Positions 10,280-19,364 of a stretch of 31,447 bases of DNA are shown here, in pieces (position 1 is the stretch's first letter; each line of letters starts with the position of its first letter). The notes below the pieces were generated by a model, which was not told the DNA's origin, searched no databases, and worked only from the letters and a program-made list of their open reading frames with translations. The translations under genes were made by a program, and so were the position numbers. Source of the stretch: Dichomitus squalens LYAD-421 SS1 (lineage: Eukaryota; Basidiomycota; Agaricomycetes; Polyporales; Polyporaceae); NCBI RefSeq assembly GCF_000275845.1, contig NW_006766903.1:488858-520304 (forward strand), given 5' to 3'.

Positions 10280-10850
10280 ACTATCTACTTACTCAAGCAC
10301 CTATGGAGACTTAAACATACGCCTGGTTCACCAGTATGCAGATCGTTCTATATCGCATCATCACTGGCCATCTGACGATGTTTCAGGTGGAAGGGCAGAA
10401 TGCGTTCTAACCTCATCGAAGACCCCGCCCACTGTATTCATGCTACTCATCAAGCGAGGCCCAGTGGCAGAGACGTGTACATCACGAGTGTCTGCCGTAT
10501 ATGCGATTCTGCTTGCCACAGACATCGTTGCGCCAAGCGAGAGCGTGTCTCGCCCTCAGGCTGTAGGTCCCCGGAAACGCTGGTCGAGAGCATCAATACT
10601 CTACAGAGTCTCATTGTCCATACCGTGACCAGTGACGAGGACACTGATCATGTCGTTTGCACAAGCCTGCGTACGTACCTCCACCTCACCTACACGCGCC
10701 TTATAGGGGCTGCCATTGATGGATTACGTCTGAGGGTCGTGGATACAAGGCTGAAGGTTTACCGAATGGAAGGACGACGCGTCCGTCCCCTTTGATACCA
10801 CATGTGCTCATACACCGCATCGGTCGTCAGCAGTGCAGAGAAGAGGCCCC
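10280..10850 (+). pseudogene. GMC oxidoreductase pseudogene with large internal deletion (duplication copy 2)
   Basis: DNA similarity to the gene at 3188-5293 starts near 10283 (TACTCAAGCACCTATGGAGA) and covers the end of exon 1, intron 1 and most of exon 2. There GGRAECVL and TVFMLLIKRGPVAET match GTAGCVL and TVSVLLIEQGPVADT. Near 10545 the match jumps from the exon-2 region (about 3495) to the last exon (about 4945), an internal loss of about 1.4 kb. It then continues with TSDEDTDHVV and SLRTYLHLTYTRLIGAAIDG. That removes both GMC signatures. In the remainder the CFHYTSTCRMG motif has become YLHLTYTRLIG, and the frame fails before the second active-site His. Traces of the 3' end (GCAGAGAAG) reach about 10850. 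It is clearly non-functional. Confidence 0.88.
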
Positions 10851-11197
10851 GTCTGTTCTCTACAATCTCCCCAACGAGATAAGATGCCCAGCCACAGCTC
10901 GGTCAGGAGTTTGACCGGTGACCGGTGAATGTCTGGACATTAGAACAGATGTCACGTCTGCTCTCCGATTTGATAGCCATTCACGCGACAATCGTTACTT
11001 GATAGCATACACTTTACAGATGAACAGATTGAGCACAAGACTCGTTCCCCCATCATCCCCTGGTTCCCAACCCCGTGGAATACTGGTGGTTGCCGCACAA
11101 GAGCGACTCCCTGTAGTATGCAGCCACATGTACAATGTATTTACGATTGGGTTAGTGCCGTCTAACTCCACAAAGAAGTCGACGAACCATTGCTTGT
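10851..11197. other. Intergenic region, no gene recognised
   Basis: About 350 bases between the GMC pseudogene and the 3' end of the secreted-protein gene on the other strand. Nothing recognisable is present. Confidence 0.5.
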
Positions 11198-11795
11198 TTA
11201 GGTGGAGGGCACTAGAATGGACGCCGTTCCGGGGGTGAAGCAGAAGCCGTCGTCCAGGCGTGTGCCGCAAGTGGACAGCTGATTGCAGCTATGCCCGCAC
11301 CCTCCGCGGTCGCAGAACCCGACGTTGGTCGTTGCAGAGAGGCACTGCGTATCGGGTGCGTTAAGGCACTTGGCATTGCCTGTGTAAACGGTGCAATCGC
11401 CCCCACAGACGTCGTTGGTGCGGCGGTTGCAATACGTGACCGTGGTGTCTTGAGCAGACCGAGGAGTCAGAGGGTTGACAGTATCTCCAACAAAGGTGAG
11501 GTTCGCGTCGGTGTGGGCGATCCAGTACATCATCTGCTCATGGGAGACCAGATACGTTGTCGGCTTTTTAGAGACGTTGTGTCAGCTCGTGTTTGACGCG
11601 AGGAAAATGTTCTATCTCTACTTACGTCTCCTAGGTCAACATTGGGGTCCTTACAACAGTAAGCACAGATGTCATTGCTGAGCAAAAAATGGGCAAGGAT
11701 ATGTGACTCACAGTACCCAAGGGGGTTCCATTTCCGCCGTTTGCCCAGGTGAGCGCGGCCAGGACGGGACCCATGAATTTAAACGAGAGTTGCAT
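11198..11795 (-). CDS. Small cysteine-rich secreted protein
   Basis: Three exons on the minus strand (11712-11795, 11626-11649, 11198-11563), separated by two introns of exactly 62 nt, give 157 residues. The start is the first ATG after a TATA box. The N-terminus MQLSFKFMGPVLAALTWANG is a typical signal peptide. The mature part carries ten Cys residues in its second half (YCNRRTNDVCGGDC, AKC, TQC, GFC, GGC, GHSC, STC, GFC), enough for five disulfides. It ends FTPGTASILVP. I do not recognise a catalytic motif. It resembles uncharacterised secreted proteins of wood-decay fungi; an effector-like, wall or lectin-like role is only possible, not shown. It lies antisense between the GMC pseudogene and DUF6533 gene B, a position without a counterpart in duplication copy 1. 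The acceptor of intron 1 (GTAAG) is the least certain point. Confidence 0.75.
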
Positions 11796-11879
11796 GGTGA
11801 ATTTGTGAATGCCGATATGGGTGTGTAGACGAAGCTAGGGCTGCTTGGACTACTGAATGTTGAGTGTACTACCCTCACC

Positions 11880-11886
11880 TTTTATA
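11880..11886 (-). promoter_or_regulatory. TATA box of the secreted-protein gene
   Basis: On the minus strand the sequence reads GCTGTATAAAAGG, a strong TATA box 84 bases upstream of the ATG at 11795. It fits a highly expressed small secreted protein. Confidence 0.65.
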
Positions 11887-12337
11887 CAGCAGGATTCCAA
11901 CAGCGCCTGATAAAGCCAACGATATTCGTTTTTGAAAGAACATAGCTGTCGGACGTGTATAGGTCACCGATGACCGATACAGCAGCATCGTTGTCGTTTC
12001 TTACTGCGTGCAGGGCATGCGAATAGTCATCTACACTACCCTATTGACCTCTGACCGCACTGTAACCTCTGGCAAGGTCCCACATCGGTCAGAACAGTTG
12101 CATGGAAGTCTGGTAGGTCGACTCAGCTAGGATTCTCCACCTCCAAATCGAGGTTCTCCACATTGCGAACGGTACATAAGACACTGATATTGCCTCATCG
12201 GCTCCGGCGATTGAACAGAGAGATCAATGCATGCGACAATTCCGATGTATAATGAGACGTAACCTAGACTGGGCCGCCCCATTTGTAGCGGAGCAACGAG
12301 GACCTGTCACTGACTTGGGCAGTCTGATGAGAAATGT
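11887..12337. other. Intergenic region, no gene recognised
   Basis: Upstream flank of the secreted-protein gene. No open frame of note and no repeat was seen before the MITE-like element. Confidence 0.45.
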
Positions 12338-12573
12338 TTTACAGCTATTTTCAGAACGATAGGCTCACGTACGACTTTCTACACACTGTCAGACCATCGA
12401 CTTCAATTCCCGAAGTGACTCAGCCCGATAAACGCACTCCTTCGGGTCGAGCTTAGCCTGGGACTCGGAGTTCGGATCTCCCGCTAGATGTTGGCTTCAG
12501 CCGCCCCTTTTGAGGTCCCGCTGTGTGTGTAAGATGTCGCATAGGAGGCCATCTTTCTGCAAACAGCTGGAAC
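12338..12573. mobile_element. MITE-like element, copy 2, about 235 bp
   Basis: This is a diverged copy of the element at 8460-8705. The left end reads TTTTACAGCTATTTTCAGAA and the right end TTTCTGCAAACAGCTGGAAC. Interior blocks such as GACCATCGACTTCAATTCCC, GGGACTCGGAGTTCGGAT and TGTGTGTGTAAG line up in order with copy 1. It sits between the GMC pseudogene and DUF6533 gene B, whereas copy 1 sits between DUF6533 and the aminotransferase. The two are therefore not simply carried along by the block duplication. Confidence 0.75.
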
Positions 12574-13343
12574 TATCTCATAATGTACTCATTGTGATGT
12601 CACATGATTCTCAGCAAGTAATCAGAAACCGCAAAGTACGGCGGTCCTAGCAACTCCGTACTGCACATCAACCAGCTCTGCCGGGGCTCGCCTTGTACTC
12701 TCTTTGTCAAGTAGTATAGTCAAAAACCGGTGAGCGCCACCATCTCAGGGAAGGTCTTCTTCTCCCGGCGGAGCCGATCGTATCCAATCGGTGATCGTAC
12801 TGAGACAACCGAATGTCTCAACTTCTGTTATCGTTATTCGTGAGCACCACCCCGGAAGGCTACGGAGGCAGTTGCTTGGGAAGCGCTGACAACCAGGAAT
12901 ACATACTTGGTGAAACATGGCATGCCAACTCAGGTCGTCACCCAGGAGATTTACTTTAAACCTGTGTACGTGGAAGCTCTGTAGGCGGCACTCTGGGCCT
13001 CGTCTCCTTCCACTACCTCGCCTGGTGATACTCTGTCATGCGGCCTGGCGGGGCGCAGCCAAGTGTGATGCGCGGAGTCGTGAATCACTGATGCGCAACC
13101 CGGACGCTATGTAACAGATCATACACCCTTGGGAACGTGATACCCGGGCGCTAAAAATGCGTCAAAGATCTCGATACGTACCACGGATGTTTTGCCCGGA
13201 TGGCGTGCGTTGTAGATGCAAGAATGGGAAGAAGGTACCTGGAACACTTGGAATAAAGGAACTCGTTATGACATACCAGACCTCCATTCCCCACTTTGAC
13301 TCCTCGCTGTGCGAGCACGCGTAGTACGTCTCCTTATGCTATC
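12574..13343. other. Intergenic region upstream of DUF6533 gene B
   Basis: About 770 bases with only short chance frames. No transposon ends or RNA gene were recognised. Confidence 0.45.
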
Positions 13344-14895
13344 ATGTCTGCGGAATATGCAGAACGGACGATGTAAGCAGACAATACTCAGGTTTCATGT
13401 AACTAGCTATTCACCTTTGATCAGCATCCTCATAGAGGACTACCAAGTCTCCATTGCCGGTTCGTACCCAGCCATCGGATACAAATAGAAGACTGACCAA
13501 AAGGCAATGCGCTTATCAGCTCTGTTGATATACGAGTTCTCGATCACATTCGCTCGAGAATGCAATGCAATATGGGGTTCGCGTCCAGGCTTCTTCACCC
13601 TATTGTTCTTTGTCAACCGCTATGGGACGATCCTAAATGCAGTTGCGTTGTTTGTCCTCTTCTTTCCTATGGAAAACCAGGTAGGGCATCCCTCCTTCGT
13701 CAAGATATCTGACATTCATTCCGTTTGGACAGATGTAGGCATCTTAATGCTCTACTAGAGGCCCTTTCTGACCAATATTATCAGCTGTCAGGTGTTCTCA
13801 AGGTTGCAGGGTGTGTTGATGATCCTTCCGTACCTCTCCTGGATAGGTCAGTCTGTCGCGTTGTCATTCACTGAGCTCACAATACGATCTACGTCCTCGT
13901 GTAGTTTTTTCAGCCTTCCGTGCCTATGCTCTGGCAGATAGGACTTTGTTAATCGGATTCATGGTATTGATTCTAAGCTCGGGCTTCGTAGGCCTGACCA
14001 TCGTGAGCGCAAGAGACATTGAAACGCTTCATGAAGCTCATTATGAGATAATCTCTAGTGGCAGTTAGTGCTTACTTCGGTACAAGACCTGCCGTCTCCA
14101 TTCGATTGTTCTGCATCCATAGTCAACACCAAGCAGCTATCCATTGGGTGAGCCTCTTCCCGAGATCGATGCAACCGCTAGCTGAAAAGGTCTATATTAG
14201 TGCGTTTTTCCCAGGTTCAAACGAGCACTGTACTGAGATCTTTTTTCAGCTGATGTAGTGGTGAGGGGAACATTCATGATCGCAGAGATCATGGTCATTG
14301 TGTTCACGCTCAAGAGAACTTTGAAACTGACCACCCGCCGGAATCGCGGACCTCGGACTTTGATGAGCATAGTCCTTCAGAACAGTCTGTTTTACTCTTC
14401 TCTTCTGTTACTTTAAGCTCAATCAATATTGAACACAGGTGTGCTATGTTTCTCGTGAGTGAACCATCGACAACCCAGATCTTCGCTGATCACCTCCCCG
14501 ACACAGGATTCCCTTCCTATTCAATGCGCTCGTATTGGTCAATTCTCTCACAGTGGTAGGCAGTCACAGTCCAAGTCTAAGCCCCAAAAAGGATAGCTTA
14601 GATTCAGGTGGACAGACTCAAGAGAATCAAGATCAGCTGATATTCAGAGCATTGCTCATAGCGGGCAACTTCAGAGACCCGTACGTATTCTCCGATCGTT
14701 CCTACTCTTGTAGCTGAGCAGACGGCAAGCATCACGTCGATTCTCATCTCGCGCTTCCTCCTCAATCTTGGAGAGCTGTCTCATAGCGATATGTCGACTG
14801 GGGACAGCTTGGGAAATATCATTTCGAGCGACATCACGATGCACCCTTCCGACGTGATATCGCTACATCTGCCCCTGGACCGACCGTCGAGTTGA
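13344..14895 (+). CDS. DUF6533 multi-pass membrane protein, copy B
   Basis: Thirteen exons (13344-13372, 13425-13459, 13520-13680, 13733-13734, 13785-13846, 13914-14002, 14059-14147, 14201-14214, 14250-14384, 14439-14454, 14507-14555, 14616-14680, 14730-14895) give 303 residues with a closed frame. The start MSAEYAERT leads into ILIEDYQVSIA and then the DUF6533 core ALLIYEFSITFARE, IWGSRPGFFTLLFFVNRYG. Later helices include VLMILPYLSWIAFRAYAL, LLIGFMVLILSSGFVGLTI and TFMIAEIMVIVFTLKRT. The protein ends SILISRFLLNLGE plus a short polar tail. All key blocks are intact, so the gene looks functional although its function is unknown. Exons 2, 3, 4, 5, 7, 10, 11 and 12 have exactly the same lengths as in copy A. 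Exon 4 is 2 nt. The 35-nt intron after exon 8 is unusually short and should be checked. Confidence 0.85.
13733..13734 (+). other. Predicted 2-nt microexon (AT) of DUF6533 gene B
   Basis: It lies between a 52-nt intron (13681-13732) and a 50-nt intron (13735-13784), the same lengths as in gene A. It completes the codon ATC (Ile) between FFPMENQ and CQVFSRL. Without it the downstream membrane segment (VLMILPYLSWI) is out of frame. Confidence 0.7.
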
Positions 14896-15580
14896 CTGTG
14901 GGGTTGAGGAGCGGAGTGGCACATGTTTCCCCTGTATAGTATTTGTGTACCAAAATTGGAGAGCGGTCGGACTAGTGGCGTACTTGTTCTCGCGGCTACT
15001 GAGCGCAGCACAGACATAGATGCGCATCGACGCTACGAGATCGCGTCCCTCGGCGAGGTGGCGAGACCTCATGGACCGGATACGAAGGCAATGATTATGC
15101 TGGTAATTTGGGGATTCAGCTGTCATGCTCTCGTTCTGCGAGCCGGAATCTTGCCCAATCGACAGGCCGGGAGAGCTCCTAATCTAGGTGGTGTTGGCTG
15201 CGACGGATTTTGGCGAGCTGCTCTACGAGCGCCTGGATTTCCTGACGCGGTCGGTTTATCGGCGGCCCGATATTTCTCGATGTTGGAGGTACCGAGCATA
15301 GCGAAAGTCGGGATTGCTTCTGAATATGATTATGAACCAAGACAATCTCCTCGTACCTGCTCACAAGTTGCGGGTTTTCCCCGTTGGTCCTGGTACTCAA
15401 ACGAGTACGATTGCGAGGTCGACGGTTGCCAGCGGCAAGGCCACAAAAGCATCGGAGGTCGCCGGGTACGTCAGGCCACAGTGCCAGATCTCGCTGGGAT
15501 TCGCTTCATCGTATTCTGCCCCTTGCTCTGCTTCGCGCCTGAATGCGCACCGTCTATGACCTCGAATGCGCCGAAATCTC
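14896..15580. other. Intergenic region with a 263-codon open frame of doubtful status
   Basis: A plus-strand frame at 14923-15714 is open for 263 codons. It has no recognisable domain, no intron pattern and a composition typical of GC-rich chance frames. Its last third lies in the aminotransferase 5' flank (from about 15580), which is also found, without an open frame, at about 8745-8890 in duplication copy 1. I do not annotate it as a gene. Confidence 0.5.
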
Positions 15581-15726
15581 ACGTATGTGTGCAGTACAGA
15601 GGGGCTCTCGCTGCGAGATTGCGCCATTCCGACTTTGTGACTCGACTTCTTCCGGTGCGGTCGACCGTGCGCGTTGCTTCTCCTCTCCAACTCCCTTGGG
15701 ACTACGGCTTTTGAGCCGGCTCGAAC

Positions 15727-17706
15727 ATGAGGGTGACTGTGACAAGGTTCTCGCTAGCGCGTTCGCATGGACTGGTCTTTCGTCGTCCCAGCACGCCCAC
15801 CATCCGCGCGTTGTCCACATCCCTCGCGCACCATCTGGACAACACCGCCGTGATGTCCACAGCTAGGAAACCGGTGTTTCCGTTCGCACAGCGTCTGAAC
15901 GATGGGCGGGCCCTTGCACTAGACGTGTGGACTATCTTCAGGTGAGTCATTGCCTATGCTTCCTTGCGCACGGATACCGAGGACGCAAGGGCAGTGCCGC
16001 AAACCTGCCTCCCGACTGCATCAACCTCGGCCAGGGGTACATGAACTTCCCGCCGCCGTCATGGACACGCGAAGCAGCGGAAGAGGCACTCCGCTCGGTT
16101 GAGGGGAATCACTACTCGCCGACCAGGGGAAGGGTCAGGTTGCGGAGAGCGATCAAGGAGTTCTATGGGACGCAGTTCGGAAAGGAGCTGGACCCTGATA
16201 CGGAGATCGTTGTGACCAGCGGCGCAAATGAAGGTATGTCATTGCCATGTCCGCTTTGGCAACCATGGCGGAGCTGCCATGCTGCGGGTGCGCCTCAGCA
16301 CGCCTGCGCGGACGTCCCGCGTGCGCCCCCTCGGGACCCCTAGACTGTCTAGTTCTGGGTTCAGCCCGTGGGTTCCCATGTCAGCGTAGCCTGATACCCG
16401 ATGTTTTCCATGTAGGCCAATACGCTGCCTTCACGGCGTTCATCGAGCCCGGAGACGAAGTGATCATTTTCGAGCCCTTCTTCGACCAATACCTGCCATC
16501 CATCGCTTTCCAAGGCGGGAAGTGCGTCTACGTTCCTCTACATCCGAGTCCCGAACCTGCGCCGAACGTCAAGATCGGGAAGCGGTCATGGACGATCGAC
16601 TTCGACGAGCTCCGGTATGTCGCTGCCAGACAGGCGTGCACGACGGAAGACTGATGCCTCAAGCAGACGCGCCGTCACCCCCAAGACAAAAATGATCGTG
16701 CTGAACACGCCGCACAACCCTGTCGGTAAGGTGTTCACGCGTGCGGAGCTGGAGAAGATCGCGCAGATCGCGGAGGAGCACAACCTCATCGTCATGTCCG
16801 ATGAAGTGGTACGTTTGCATCTCGCTAACGGCTTGGATAGACGACTCATCGCCTGTTTTAGTACGAGAGGCTGGTCTTTGACGGACAGGAGCACGTTCGC
16901 ATCGCGACTCTGCCCGGGATGTGGGACCGGACTATCACCGTGGGTTCGGCAGGCAGTCCGTAGACCTCCCTTTTACCTTCTCGCCTTCCACACGCTCATG
17001 ATGCCTCCCAGAGCTGTTCGCTGCAACGGGCTGGCGCATCGGTTGGCTCATCGGCCCTCCCTCCTTGATCGGGCCTACGACGGCTGCGACCATTCGGATC
17101 GTCTTCAGCTCGAACACCCCTATGCAGGAAGCAGTTGCCGCCGGCTTCGAGCAGGCGCGCGAGCGCGGCTTCTTCGAGCAGCAGCTCAAGGAGTACGAGG
17201 AGCGACGGCAGGTCCTCATCGATACATTTGAAAAACTGGGACTCGAGTACACCTGGCCGGAGGGTAGCTACTTCATTCTTCTCGTGAGCAGGATGTCCCT
17301 CCATCGACGACGACTGGACCGCGGCTGACGAGCACTACTAGAATATCTCTAGACTCCGATGGCCGGAAAACTACGCGTTCCCTGCCACTCTTGAAGGTCG
17401 CGGACGAGACTTCAAGTGCGCACAAGCCTTCGTGCCCATATATTACCGCACTTGAATTCACCTGCTGTCTCTGTAGGGCCGCGTGGTTCATTGCGAACGA
17501 AATAGGCGTTTCTTCGATCCCAGTCAGCGAGGTGCGTACTACCGCACCGCCTGCTGCGACATACCTCACTTCTGGCCCCTTAGTTCTACTGCGAAGAGCA
17601 CGTCAACATCGGTGAAAACTACGCACGGTTTGCGTTCTGCAAGGATCTCGATACCCTGCGTCGCGCCGGCAACCGACTTCAGCGTCTCCGCGAATACATC
17701 GTCTGA
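15727..17706 (+). CDS. Kynurenine aminotransferase-like, PLP-dependent class I/II aminotransferase
   Basis: Nine exons (15727-15941, 15995-16233, 16416-16614, 16667-16808, 16862-16955, 17012-17283, 17342-17415, 17477-17531, 17584-17706) give 470 residues with exact phases. Family blocks are INLGQGYMNF, GRVRLRRAIKEFYG, TSGANEGQYAAFTAFIEPGD, LNTPHNPVGKVF, SDEVYERLVFDG, and GSAGKLFAATGWRIGWLIGP with the PLP-binding Lys at about residue 297. The end is ENYARFAFCKDLDTLRRAGN. Such enzymes transaminate kynurenine or 3-hydroxykynurenine to kynurenic or xanthurenic acid, and often act on other aromatic and sulfur amino acids or as cysteine-S-conjugate beta-lyases. The first 42 residues are basic and hydroxylated (FSLARSHGLVFRRPSTPTIR), like a mitochondrial presequence. 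An in-frame Met43 could start a cytosolic form. It is the functional partner of the pseudogene at about 8745-9990. Confidence 0.92.
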
Positions 17707-19304
17707 TTGCGCAGGCCTGCAGACGAACACCCACGCTATGACATGCAGGGAAGATGAAGGTTGTGCATAAGAGGATCGACTACGGCAGTGTAGCTGCACG
17801 CCGTCCCATGTCGGCTCCCCAACAGGCTGCGGCATTGCTTTCTGTGCGTTCGAGGCCTTTACCCATTTATTACCGTATATACTTTCAGGGTTATTCAACA
17901 AGCACAGAAGTAGACATATCTTCCCTCTCACCAATACCCAACTTACGGCAAGGGTCGAGGTGTAAGTCAGAGTCGCTGCATGACTGTTGTCGCAGTCTCA
18001 CACTGTGCGTTATGACGGAATTGTCATTTCAGTCACAAGCAGTCGAATAAAAGTAGCTTGTTTCTAGGGACTTCATGACGTCGTTACGGGCGCCCCATAA
18101 TGGTGCTGCAACGAGGTTGGAGCTTGAGCTAACGGAGACTTAAGGTAATCGTAGTGATGAAATGGACCTGCGGGCTTCGTACGAAGCTACGATGCCGAAG
18201 AGCGGAGCGCCCGCTAGAATAAGTACACCCTCGTACCATGCTAGCCTGACTTCAGTACTGTGTCAATGAGGCATTCCACATACTGCGGCATACGGGCGGG
18301 AATTAGTATATAGTCAGGACCACGTTATGTCCGTCAAGACAATGGCGTCTGTCAGATAATTGTCGGGAATTCGGGTCGAACAGGTATTCGTTGCGGTTAC
18401 CGAATGTCGTTGTGATATGGTAGTACATATTGAATGTTCTCCTGCGTCCAATGCTACAAAAACATGAACTGAGCACTCAAGAGCGCATGATGGGCGGAAC
18501 TACAGACCCAGTTGACATCCAGGCGCAGCACAACTACAGGATTCCTCAGGAGACGTGTTCAACAGACGAGGTCATGATAGAGGTGCCGAGCCATGCCGAC
18601 ATGACCTTCTTCTCCTCCTCCGTGCGCACCGGTATAAGGCCGCGCTTACACGTCCATTACTGAGTCGCGACGATAACAGAGGCGGCCCAAAGGGTGGTAG
18701 AGAGATTGCGAGCAAGATCCGGTCAGCGTCCTGCTTATCTATGCACTCGTGGCCAAGGCGTCCCTTGGATTTTAGTCTCGTGAGAGTCGAAGCGTTGACC
18801 GACACCGCGATGAGAGCCTTTTCAATACGACTTGAATGAGTCACAAGACTTCTGGCGATGTGCTCTCTCAAAAGCCTCCTCGGAACTGACAGCTTCACAG
18901 ATAGCGACGCAAGCTTATGGTAACGTGCGAACGTTTGCCCATGAACGAACGCCTTTGTGTAAAGCTCGCACGCACATACAGGCGACGTGTAGACCCGCCA
19001 CAAGGATGGCGCTGATTCCAGTTTGCCACAGCGCCTGGTGCAGGGTAGGCGTTGCGGCGTGCGTTCGTCGCGGTCCAGCTGGTGGGGCTCGGGGGACCGC
19101 TTGCGCCTCCCGGACACGCATAACCTCGTTTCGCCTGCTTACTGATAGTGCCGCCGCGGCGGTACACCCCGATTTCCATATTGAGGGCTTCTACCATGCC
19201 GTGCCATCTCGACCGGCCTTCATATGCTCACGTCTCGCCGCGATAAGTGCGAGGGTGTGTCTCACGTTATCCGGGATCTGAATCTTGGAACCGCGCAATG
19301 TGAC
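17707..19304. other. Intergenic region, no gene recognised
   Basis: About 1.6 kb. Overlapping frames occur on both strands between 18430 and 19281, the longest 181 codons on the minus strand at 18572-19117. None shows a domain, a signal peptide or family resemblance, and their mutual overlap points to GC-rich chance frames. Confidence 0.45.
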
Positions 19305-19312
19305 TATTTAAA
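19305..19312 (+). promoter_or_regulatory. Possible TATA element of the amine oxidase gene
   Basis: TATTTAAA lies 53 bases upstream of the ATG at 19365, in an otherwise GC-rich flank. Confidence 0.4.
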
Positions 19313-19364
19313 TGTTCGTCGTCCGAGTAAATTCTAGCTCGTAGACCCGGTCCATCGCTGCACT

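Larger units (their letters stand above)
10280..17706 (+). repeat. Tandem segmental duplication, copy 2 (GMC - DUF6533 - aminotransferase)
   Basis: This is the second block. Here GMC is a deleted pseudogene, while DUF6533 and the aminotransferase are intact. It also contains the antisense secreted-protein gene and MITE copy 2, which have no counterpart at the equivalent place in copy 1. Confidence 0.85.

Noticed and set aside
14923..15714. 263-codon open frame on the plus strand
   Set aside because: No family resemblance. Its end overlaps aminotransferase upstream sequence, whose duplicate at about 8745-8890 does not keep the frame.
18572..19117. 181-codon open frame on the minus strand
   Set aside because: It overlaps other long frames on both strands, is Arg-rich and low in information, and has no motif.
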